Assembly: GCA_043811005.1 (NCBI GenBank) | Contig: JBDRNO010000178.1 | Span: forward strand, 1-14,672 | Direction of reading: 5' to 3' | Source of the DNA: JBDRNO01 sp043811005 | GTDB lineage: Bacteria > Bacteroidota > Bacteroidia > NORP154 | DNA length: 14,672 nucleotides | Shown here: piece by piece, positions 1 through 6,321 of the stretch | Layout: each line of letters starts with the position of its first letter | How positions within the stretch are numbered: position 1 is the first letter of the stretch | Translations under genes and position numbers: made by a program | The notes under the pieces: generated by a model | What the model was told of the DNA's origin: nothing | Database searches by the model: none | The model's input: the letters and a program-made list of their open reading frames with translations, nothing else

Positions 1-105
1 TATCGAACCATCTTGTGCAAAACAACTACCCATGCCTCCAACAAAAAGCAGGAAGGGGGTTATGATGAAATATGAAAACAGTAGGATAATAATTAGCTTT
101 TTCAT
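1..105 (-). CDS. Secreted protein of unknown function, N-terminal fragment cut by the window edge
   Basis: Only the first 35 codons are inside the window. ATG lies at 105-103 and the frame stays open to base 1. The translation starts MKKLIIILLFSYFIITPFLL and ends with CFAQDG. This is a typical signal peptide: a two-lysine n-region, a long hydrophobic core, and a likely signal peptidase I site after the alanine of CFA. The cysteine at residue 28 sits too close to the mature end, without a proper L-x-G/A-C setting, for a convincing lipobox. The protein is therefore probably exported to the periplasm or surface. The mature part lies outside the window, so no function can be given. It is on the same strand as the regulator remnant and sensor kinase but separated from them by 555 bases, so an operon link is unlikely. 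Confidence 0.75.
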   Translation of the reverse strand, partial: MKKLIIILLFSYFIITPFLLFVGGMGSCFAQDGSI

Positions 106-660
106 TTTAATTGTTAATTGTTTAATGATTTTATTTTTCAAGTAATATTAAAGGTCGTAAATATATGAATAAATTTTAATTCCAAATTATAGCTGATTAA
201 ATAACTTAAGTTATTTCTTATTAAAATTTGTTTGGCAATCATTTTCCAGTAAAAAAATATACAGTTTCTGGCTACTGGTTTCTTGCTTCTGGTTTTTTTG
301 ATAATACTATTGAGGAGTAATCCCTACCAGCCACCAGTAACCAGCAACTATCTCGAATTTTTCCATATTTAAAAATAATTCTATTTAAAACTAATTTACG
401 AAGTTATATTTTTATATGTTTTTTCGCCTAATTTTACGGATAAAATCAAAGTTTTGCCATATAAAATTAGAAAACGGCAGGTTTTGTTTTGAATATGGCG
501 GATTTTGATTAAGAACCGGTTAATCTACGAAAAACGAAATTGTACTATAAAGAGATGACAAAGGAAATAAGGTAATAAGGTTAGTTTATTCCAGCATTTA
601 TATCTCTACTAAGGTTAAAAAAGTGAAAAAAATAAGGTTTTTATCCCCGCTTTGCGGGAG
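106..660. other. Long intergenic gap with repeat words, no gene seen
   Basis: No convincing coding sequence is present. The gap holds an 18-base perfect palindrome at 199-216 centred on CTTAAG. At 266-348, TGGCTACTGG/CTTCTGG words face the opposite-sense CCAGCCACCAGTAACCAG. The word ACGAAGTTAT lies at 398-407 and a CTACGAAAAACGAAAT word at 525-540; related words occur in other gaps of this window. The promoter of the left-edge secreted gene should lie in the first part of the gap, but I find no clean TAnnTTTG motif there. Confidence 0.6.
646..658 (-). terminator. Small GC hairpin just after the regulator remnant
   Basis: CCCGC, TTT and GCGGG form a 5-base-pair hairpin two bases beyond the stop codon of the 661-903 remnant. 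Read on the minus strand it is followed by GATAAAAACC and only later by a T-rich run. It is therefore a weak terminator candidate, and may be just another short palindromic repeat. Confidence 0.3.
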
Positions 661-903
661 TTATATTTTTGAAAATTTTTTCAGAAATTCCTCTTTTTTT
701 CTCCTGGAGACTATAACCGAAGAATCGTCAGACATTTTCACATAGCCCCCTTCACCCTTAAAATATTTCTTAATAGCTTCAATCCCTGCTTTTACCGTTC
801 CCTCCATTGACAGCACCTCGACATTGCCGCAATATTCATTCAGCAAAGCCAATAAATTCTTCCTTGCTTTTTCTTCATCTTCTATGATTATTGCCCTTAT
901 CAT
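661..903 (-). pseudogene. LytTR-family response regulator remnant with a large in-frame internal deletion
   Basis: The 80-residue product begins MIRAIIIEDEEKARKNLLALL, the first strand, acidic pocket (E8-D9-E10) and first helix of a CheY-like receiver domain. The similarity continues to about residue 46 (AGIEAIKK). It then jumps to YFKGEGGYVKM and VSRRKKEEFLKKF, which look like the last strands and C-terminal helix of a LytTR DNA-binding domain. Intact members are about 230-250 residues, so roughly 150-170 residues are missing. The loss includes the phosphoacceptor aspartate (normally near residue 55 in a D-[IVL]-x-M-P context), the rest of the receiver domain and most of the DNA-binding surface. 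The frame is kept, so a short peptide could still be made, but it should not accept phosphate or bind DNA normally. It lies 221 bases downstream of an intact LytS-type sensor on the same strand, the usual place for its cognate regulator. Confidence 0.8.
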
Positions 904-1004
904 AATGTAAGTAAATTAATATGAGTTAGACATAAAAAATATCTTATTAAAGGTAACCAATCAGTAGACCGGGTTTGTAATTGCCAGGTTTCAAATTCAG
1001 TTAA

Positions 1005-1037
1005 AGCTTTTCCAAAGTTTGAAACTTTGGAAAAGCT
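1005..1037. repeat. Perfect 16-base-arm palindrome between sensor kinase and regulator remnant
   Basis: AGCTTTTCCAAAGTTT at 1005-1020 and its exact reverse complement at 1022-1037 are separated by a single G. No T-run follows on either strand, so a factor-independent terminator is unlikely. It shares the core GTTT-(TT)G-AAAC with the palindrome at 11440-11472 although the arms differ, which suggests one class of intergenic palindromic element. Confidence 0.75.
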
Positions 1038-1124
1038 ACCATGATAATTACCGATTTCTTTATACTTTGCATTTTAAAGTCCGCAGTCCTCGATCTTTCA
1101 TTTTTGCCGACTGCCGACTATTAT

Positions 1125-4100
1125 TTATAATAACGGAATATATATTTTCACTCGTGTACCAGATGGCTCCCCTTTTGTATTAGCAAGGTCAGTAACCTCA
1201 ACACTTAAATTGCTCTTTTTAAGTATATTTAATGTTTCTATCCGCTCTTTTGTTAATTTCATGCCGGCAGGTTTATAGAGTTTATTATAATTCTGTTTTT
1301 TCAATTCTTCCGATCTCTTTCTGCCAATGCCGTTATCTTCAACCGTGCAAGTTACAAAAATATTTTCTCTTTTCAGGGATATATGAATTTCCCCTTTCCC
1401 GGGCTTGGGCAATAATCCGTGAATAAGGGCATTTTCAACGTATGGCTGAATGAGCATCGGGGGTATTTTAACATAATCAATATCAATGGCTGGGTCAACT
1501 GCTATAGTATAATCAAACCTGTTTTCAAATCTCAACTGCTCTAATTCTATATATAATTTCAGCGCTTTCAGGTTGTCTGAGATCAAAACCAAGGATTTTT
1601 GCGAGTTTTCAAGTATCAATCTTATTAAGTCTGCAAATTTTGAAAGATAAATATTAGCAGGTTTCTTTTCATTATTATTTATATAATGTTGAATAGAGTT
1701 AAGGGAATTAAAAATAAAATGAGGGTTCATTTGTGAGCGAAGCGCCTGCAATTTCAGATTGTCTATTTTCCTGTCCAGTTCAATCTTTCTCTTTATGTTT
1801 TGAATCCTAAGGAAAAGGCCCAACCAGATAATTCCTGCAATAATTACCAAAGCCAAAACCCTGAACCATCCTGTTTTCCAAAAAGGTGTGGCAATAATAA
1901 AACTAAAAGTCGCTGCATCCTTATTCCATTTAAATTCATTATTACAGCTCTTTACCTTAAATACATATTTGCCTGGGGGTAAATTAGCATATGTGGCATA
2001 TTTTTCTTTTGTAACAGGCGACCATTCTTTATCGTAACCATCCAACTTATATTGATACCTTACTTTTTGGGGATTGGTCAGGCATATACCTATATATTCA
2101 AAAAATATACTATTAAGGTTATAAGGTAAAATTGCATTTTGGAACAATATTGTATCCTTATAGAAAATACGGAATCCTGTAATGTTTGTTTTTGATTCAG
2201 CTTTATTGGGATGGTATTTCTCAGAATCATACTTTACCAATCCATTAACGGTACCGAACCAGATAGAGCCATCATTATCCTTATAAACCCCATTGGCATT
2301 ACATTCAACACCAATAAAGCCCTCTTCTTTGCCATAATTCTCTATTATTTTTTTCCCGGTTTCCCTGAATAGCGATACATTTAATTTATTTAAACCCTGA
2401 TTGGTTCCTATCCATAAGTATTTTTCATCGTTATCAATCGTCATTAAATACACCAGATCAGAACTTAATCCGTCCTCTTCAGTAAAGGCAGTCAATTTGT
2501 TGCCATTTCTTTCTGTGGGATCATACATAAAAACCCCATCAAACGTACCGAACCATAATTTACCCTGTTTATCTTCCAATATTGATAAACAGACATCGCT
2601 TTCAAATCCTAAATTTGTTCTTTGATCGGTAAAATTATTGCCATCATACATGTACACACCACCCTTATATGTGCCAAACCATATATTTCCTTTTGAATCT
2701 TCCAGTATTGCCCAGACATCAAAGTTGACATTATCTTTGTTAAACTTAAATTTTTTAAATATTTTCCTTTCAGCCGTTTCATTTTTATTCCCCGTTATTT
2801 TCATGTCAGGTATTACATGCATTGATACTCCACCATGACCGCCCAGCCAGATATTTCCCCTGCTATCTTGCAGGATAGAACTTACCGAATCACTTATTAA
2901 TCCATCTTCAGTGAAATAATTTGTAAAAACTTTTCCACTTGTCCTGAGAGCAACCGAAGGATCATATATGCTCAGTCCGGCATCTGTCCCAATCCAAATA
3001 AAGCCATCATTATCTTCCTTTGCTGCAATAATTCTATTATCCGGCAAGCCCTCTTTTGTCGTAAAAACAGTAAAAGTATTATCCGCATATTTATACAATC
3101 CTTCATAAGTGCCTATCCAGAGGTTGTCACTTTGGTCTCTCAGTATCGGGAAAATAAAAGTGTTTTTTAAACCTTCTTCCTCAGAAAAACTAATAAATGA
3201 ATTTCCCCTGTACTTATATAAACCGGAATAGGTCCCAATCCATAAATTGTCTTCATAATCCAGGAAGAGGCATTCTGTTAAATTGCTATTGAACTCAATA
3301 TCAATTGAATAGCTTTTAAATTTTGAGCCATCATATTCACTTAAGCCAGAGTTTGTACTGATCCAAATTATCCCGCGTTCATCCTGAATGATCGAATTGA
3401 TTTCATTTCCCTTTAAACCATTTTTAGCTGAAAAATTTATAAAACATTCTTCGCTGCATATTGTATCTTTTTTGAGCATGCTTATTCCATTCTGAGTTCC
3501 AAACCATAAGCTACCATCCCTGTCTTCAAAAATTGCGTTCACCCTATTGTCACATAAGCCATTTTCAACTGAAAAATTTTGAAGCCCAATACTGCCGGCA
3601 CTTCCAACATCGCTCCCCCAAGATGTTGTATCAGGCAAAACGCCTCCCCTGGTGGAAGACAGGTATTTGCTTATTCCTTTTTGAGTGCCAAACCAATAAT
3701 TCCCTTTTGAGTCTTCAAGGATTGCCAATACATCATTACAAATCAAACCATCTTTTTCTGAAAAAGTTGTAAATGTTTTATCATCATATTTACTAACCCC
3801 CCCTTTGGTTCCAAACCACAATATACCCTTGCTATCAATAATTATCGTATTAACATAGTTATTGGTCAAACCTTCTTCCACCGTATAATTAACAAAGCTA
3901 TTGCCACCTGTCCTATGCGCAATCGAAGGATTATATTTGCTAACTCCTCCTGAAGTCCCTATCCACAAATTTCCTTTTTTGTCTTCAATTATTTTTTTTA
4001 CATCATGGTTAATCAATCCATCTTTGGCGCCATAATTAGTGAAAGAAATACCATCAAATTTGCTCAAACCCCCATAACTCCCGGTCCAAAGATTTCCTTT

Positions 4101-4337
4101 ACTGTCTTGAAATATTGCATGAACATTTATGAATGGCAATCCGTCCTCAACCGAATAATTCTTAAAATAACTGGTTTGAGAATAGGCGTGGTTTGAAAAA
4201 AAACTAAAGTAAACCGTGAATATTATAGTAAATAGAAAGGTGAAAAAAATAACACCGAAAGGATGAATGGATGAAGCGGAAACCCTATGTTTCCCGTCTT
4301 TATTAGTTATTGCTTTATAACATTCGCTATAATACAT
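1125..4337 (-). CDS. Two-component sensor histidine kinase, 14-blade periplasmic propeller and LytS/YehU-type kinase
   Basis: I start at the ATG at 4337-4335, which has GAAAGGG five bases upstream (1070 residues); an in-frame TTG at 4385 is the only earlier option. A signal or anchor segment at about residues 28-54 ends in AYSQ. Fourteen Reg_prop blades follow (about 60-705), each with a [ED]D.xGx.[WI]WIGT/WFGT..G[LIV]..Y core; this count fits two seven-bladed propellers. Then come a Y_Y_Y domain (about 718-815, with YKLDGYDKEW and LPPGKYVFKVK), a transmembrane helix (about 827-845), a short coiled coil, and a His_kinase core with NPHFIFNSLN (H873), an N-box PYVENALIHG (N969), a G1 box DNGIG (1001-1005) and a late GTR. 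All catalytic motifs are present, so the kinase looks functional. It should sense a periplasmic ligand and phosphorylate a LytTR regulator, but the neighbouring regulator is broken. The ligand is unknown. Confidence 0.93.
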   Translation of the reverse strand: MYYSECYKAITNKDGKHRVSASSIHPFGVIFFTFLFTIIFTVYFSFFSNHAYSQTSYFKNYSVEDGLPFINVHAIFQDSKGNLWTGSYGGLSKFDGISFTNYGAKDGLINHDVKKIIEDKKGNLWIGTSGGVSKYNPSIAHRTGGNSFVNYTVEEGLTNNYVNTIIIDSKGILWFGTKGGVSKYDDKTFTTFSEKDGLICNDVLAILEDSKGNYWFGTQKGISKYLSSTRGGVLPDTTSWGSDVGSAGSIGLQNFSVENGLCDNRVNAIFEDRDGSLWFGTQNGISMLKKDTICSEECFINFSAKNGLKGNEINSIIQDERGIIWISTNSGLSEYDGSKFKSYSIDIEFNSNLTECLFLDYEDNLWIGTYSGLYKYRGNSFISFSEEEGLKNTFIFPILRDQSDNLWIGTYEGLYKYADNTFTVFTTKEGLPDNRIIAAKEDNDGFIWIGTDAGLSIYDPSVALRTSGKVFTNYFTEDGLISDSVSSILQDSRGNIWLGGHGGVSMHVIPDMKITGNKNETAERKIFKKFKFNKDNVNFDVWAILEDSKGNIWFGTYKGGVYMYDGNNFTDQRTNLGFESDVCLSILEDKQGKLWFGTFDGVFMYDPTERNGNKLTAFTEEDGLSSDLVYLMTIDNDEKYLWIGTNQGLNKLNVSLFRETGKKIIENYGKEEGFIGVECNANGVYKDNDGSIWFGTVNGLVKYDSEKYHPNKAESKTNITGFRIFYKDTILFQNAILPYNLNSIFFEYIGICLTNPQKVRYQYKLDGYDKEWSPVTKEKYATYANLPPGKYVFKVKSCNNEFKWNKDAATFSFIIATPFWKTGWFRVLALVIIAGIIWLGLFLRIQNIKRKIELDRKIDNLKLQALRSQMNPHFIFNSLNSIQHYINNNEKKPANIYLSKFADLIRLILENSQKSLVLISDNLKALKLYIELEQLRFENRFDYTIAVDPAIDIDYVKIPPMLIQPYVENALIHGLLPKPGKGEIHISLKRENIFVTCTVEDNGIGRKRSEELKKQNYNKLYKPAGMKLTKERIETLNILKKSNLSVEVTDLANTKGEPSGTRVKIYIPLL
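2935..2963 (-). repeat. Dispersed-repeat-like word read in frame in a propeller loop (blade 9)
   Basis: The plus strand reads GTCCTGAGAGCAACCGAAGG inside this 29-base stretch. It encodes DPSVALRTSGK between the last strand of blade 9 (LSIY) and the next FTNYFTEDGL motif. It matches the stretch at 3904-3932 in 23 of 29 positions and resembles, from memory, the widespread bacterial intergenic word CCTTCGACTGCGCTCAGGAC. Most other blades have only 3-5 residues at this point. Confidence 0.5.
3904..3932 (-). repeat. Second copy of the dispersed-repeat-like word in a propeller loop (blade 2)
   Basis: The plus strand contains GTCCTATGCGCAATCGAAGG. It encodes NPSIAHRTGGN between VSKY of blade 2 and FVNYTVEEGL, the same loop position as the copy at 2935-2963. 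Blade 4 carries a different, longer insertion at the equivalent loop (about 3597-3660, with LPDTTSWGSDVGSAGSIG). Confidence 0.5.
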
Positions 4338-4546
4338 TGACGCCCTTTCATGTTCCAAGTTTGTTTCTACGAAAAAATGACACAAATGGTCAGGCTCTTA
4401 AAATAACAAACTTCCCGACAAATTGTCGAGATTGAAAACAATGTTACGGGTTGCGGATTGCGGGTTTTTCGCAGAAAAATTTCTATAATAACATAAAAAA
4501 CATAATACCTGAATCTCCGACAACCGATAACTGATAAACCGAGAGC

Positions 4547-5098
4547 TTAATATTGCGGTCGTTTTAATATTTCATTATAAATAACCGCATTTCGCAGGTC
4601 AAAATCATCTGTTGGCATTTCAGCCACAGACTGCTCTGGCTCAAGAGAATAAGCATCATCTTGCAAGCTATATGCCTGATCCTTCATTCCGGTTTCCTTT
4701 GAAGAAGGGGTGGGGGATATTGGGATTTTGGATGTTTTTTTTATTTGCTCTAAATTCTTTTGATGTTGCATTTCCTTCTCATCCGATTCTTCAGGTACAG
4801 AAGTTCCCTTACCTTCAAGGCCTTCCTGTTCTTCCCGGCTTACATTACTATACAGGTCGCCCGGCATACCTGTTGAAAACATTTTCTCAAAAAATAATTT
4901 TCCCTCCTCTTCATCTGTTTCGGGCGAAGAGCCCTGAATTTTCCCAACTCTATCATTAATAGCGGGTTGGGCTGAAGGACTTGATTCCCTGCCATTGGTG
5001 GCGCCACTCTGCTGAGACCTTGCCTTGCTTTTCCTGAGAAAAGCATATACGAGCCAGGCAACTCCTATTAATATGTAAATAATATCTCCTGAATCCAT
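4547..5098 (-). CDS. Small single-pass membrane protein with an acidic, low-complexity body
   Basis: The 183-residue product starts MDSGDIIYILIGVAWLVYAF, one N-terminal membrane helix (about residues 5-21) without a cleavage site, followed by basic RKSKAR. By the positive-inside rule the rest should be cytoplasmic. Residues 30-160 are polar and low in hydrophobicity, rich in S, E, K, Q and P, and probably disordered. The last 18 residues, FDLRNAVIYNEILKRPQY, return to a structured, hydrophobic pattern. I recall a similar C-terminal motif (DLRKAVIYSEILNR-like) in other small Bacteroidota membrane proteins, but name no family. It lies 209 bases upstream of the sensor kinase and 184 bases downstream of the lysine-rich protein, all on the same strand. 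The gaps are too wide to claim an operon. No function can be assigned. Confidence 0.8.
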   Translation of the reverse strand: MDSGDIIYILIGVAWLVYAFLRKSKARSQQSGATNGRESSPSAQPAINDRVGKIQGSSPETDEEEGKLFFEKMFSTGMPGDLYSNVSREEQEGLEGKGTSVPEESDEKEMQHQKNLEQIKKTSKIPISPTPSSKETGMKDQAYSLQDDAYSLEPEQSVAEMPTDDFDLRNAVIYNEILKRPQY

Positions 5099-5136
5099 GG
5101 TATTTAGTTATTTGTTGATTAGTTGTTAATTATACC

Positions 5137-5262
5137 CGATGCCAATATGCTAATTATACGAATAAGAGCAAATAGGTGACGGGAAAGATTAGTATCATTA
5201 GTATTCATTCGTTCTGATAGCTATCGGGATTGGCATCGAGTGAAATTAGTATATTAGCATCG
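5137..5262. repeat. Cluster of GATGC-AATAT-CTAAT words in direct and inverted order
   Basis: CGATGCCAAT at 5137-5146 has an exact inverted copy, ATTGGCATCG, at 5229-5238. A longer related inverted copy, ATTAGTATATTAGCATCG at 5245-5262, matches the 18-base word starting at 5137 in 16 of 18 positions. The palindrome GATAGCTATC lies between them at about 5217-5226. Nothing coding is seen in this 184-base gap. Confidence 0.5.
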
Positions 5263-5282
5263 CATTCACCAATTTATAAAAA

Positions 5283-5741
5283 TCATCTCCCCCGTTTTGG
5301 CATAAACCATCGTATAAGAAAAAACCTGCGTTTATTTTCATTAATTCTATTGGCTTTTTTTTTACTTTTTTTCATGCGTTTTTGAACTTCTTTGGCTTGA
5401 ATCTCCTGATATTTTTTAACAATTTTTTTCTCTATTTTATCCTGTTTGATACCCATTTTCCCTTTTACCTGGCGTATCTTCTTATTAATTTTATCAATTT
5501 TAACCTGGTCGCCAGATGCTTCGGCATCTTTCTTTTGCTTATCCAACCCTGCGAGTTTTTGTTTAAATTTCAAAAGTTTTTTTCCCGATTTCTCCTGTTC
5601 TTTGATACTCTTCTCTTCCTTGTTCTCTGCCTTTTCCTGTTTTTTGAACTGTTTTTGGTAAGATTTTGGAGGTTGAGAAAATAGAACCACAGGGATAAAG
5701 AGAAGCAAAAGAAAGAATGATCTTTTAAAGAGTATTCTCAT
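5283..5741 (-). CDS. Lysine-rich secreted coiled-coil protein of unknown function
   Basis: The 152-residue product has a clear signal peptide, MRILFKRSFFLLLLFIPVVL, with cleavage likely after LFS (about residue 22). The mature part of about 130 residues contains about 38 lysines (29%) plus several arginines, glutamates and glutamines in heptad-like order. It should form a long, very basic alpha-helical coiled coil in the periplasm. The tail (RRFFLIRWFMPKRGR) is aromatic and basic and may contact membrane or envelope polymers. There are no cysteines and no catalytic motif. ATG is at 5741-5739. The gene is transcribed away from the lipoprotein gene at 5841, with about 100 bases between them for two promoters. 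It could be mistaken for a DNA-binding histone-like protein, but the signal peptide argues against a cytoplasmic role. Confidence 0.78.
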   Translation of the reverse strand: MRILFKRSFFLLLLFIPVVLFSQPPKSYQKQFKKQEKAENKEEKSIKEQEKSGKKLLKFKQKLAGLDKQKKDAEASGDQVKIDKINKKIRQVKGKMGIKQDKIEKKIVKKYQEIQAKEVQKRMKKSKKKANRINENKRRFFLIRWFMPKRGR

Positions 5742-5840
5742 AATTTGATAATTGAAATAACAAAATTCAATAAATATTATATAACTTCGTTGAGTAATAT
5801 TATTCCAAACAAAATCAGGTTTGCAAAAAGATCATACAGA

Positions 5841-6296
5841 ATGGGATTTTTTTTAAATAATATAAAGCCGAAGATACAACTTTTTTCTTTACTGCTATTG
5901 ATAATTTTAGTTTCTGTTTTATCATGCAAAAAAGACAAAGATGCAGATGTTGTGCCGAATGTGTATGTAAACATCTATATATATATGTCTGATCCCGACT
6001 TTGTTGATCTTAATGCCGTAGGGGGATGGGTTTATATCACCGGAGGATCGAAGGGGATCGTGGTCTACCGTTACTCGATGGAGGAGTTTCGGGCTTATGA
6101 CCGGCACTGCACTTACCAGCCATCAAACGGTTGTGAAAGAATTGAGGTTGAGTCATCAGGAATAATTGCTACAGATCCCAGTTGCGGTTCACAATTTGTG
6201 TTAACAGACGGTTCTGTAATGACTGGACCCGCTTCCATTCTGTTAAAGGAATATCAGGCAGAGTTTGATGGGAGTCTACTTCATATATATAATTAA
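5841..6296 (+). CDS. Rieske-like lipoprotein with substituted cluster ligands
   Basis: I choose ATG 5841 (151 residues) because it places a normal signal sequence just before the lipobox VLSC (C29); a TTG at 5745 would add an unlikely 32-residue extension. The mature protein should be lipid-anchored. Its C-terminal half follows a Rieske pattern: DRHCTY (C90, Y92), then DPSCGSQFVLTDGSVMTGPA (from D112), then LLKEYQAEFDGSLLHIYN. A canonical Rieske site is C-x-H and C-x-x-H. Here only the first cysteine is kept: His becomes Y92, the second Cys becomes D112 and the second His becomes C115. C98 is an extra cysteine. A normal 2Fe-2S Rieske cluster is therefore unlikely. It may bind another metal, form disulfides or be purely structural. 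I recall similar His-less Rieske-fold lipoproteins in Bacteroidota. It converges on ahcY with 22 bases between the stop codons. Confidence 0.75.
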   Translation: MGFFLNNIKPKIQLFSLLLLIILVSVLSCKKDKDADVVPNVYVNIYIYMSDPDFVDLNAVGGWVYITGGSKGIVVYRYSMEEFRAYDRHCTYQPSNGCERIEVESSGIIATDPSCGSQFVLTDGSVMTGPASILLKEYQAEFDGSLLHIYN

Positions 6297-6321
6297 CGTA
6301 AGTTGCCACTTAAGTTAATTA
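6290..6321. terminator. Imperfect palindrome holding the stop codons of both convergent genes
   Basis: TAATTAACGTAAGT (6290-6303), loop TGCC, ACTTAAGTTAATTA (6308-6321): 13 of 14 arm positions pair, with one G-A mismatch. The TAA of the lipoprotein gene (6294-6296) is in the left arm and the TAA of ahcY (6321-6319) ends the right arm. The symmetry suits a two-way terminator, but the stem is AT-rich and no U-tract follows. Confidence 0.4.

Noticed and set aside
4338..4385. Longer sensor kinase start at an in-frame TTG
   Set aside because: It adds 16 residues before a less favourable context, while the ATG at 4337 has GAAAGGG five bases upstream and is followed closely by the membrane segment.
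4612..4959. Open frame on the plus strand opposite the small membrane protein
   Set aside because: No family resemblance and odd composition; the minus-strand frame has a membrane helix and a structured C-terminus and explains the region better.
5099..5282. CRISPR-like array of repeated words
   Set aside because: Copies are few, degenerate, in mixed orientation and irregularly spaced; no cas gene is present.
5745..5840. N-terminal extension of the Rieske-like lipoprotein from TTG 5745
   Set aside because: It would place 60 residues before the lipobox cysteine, too long for a lipoprotein signal; ATG 5841 places the cysteine at residue 29.
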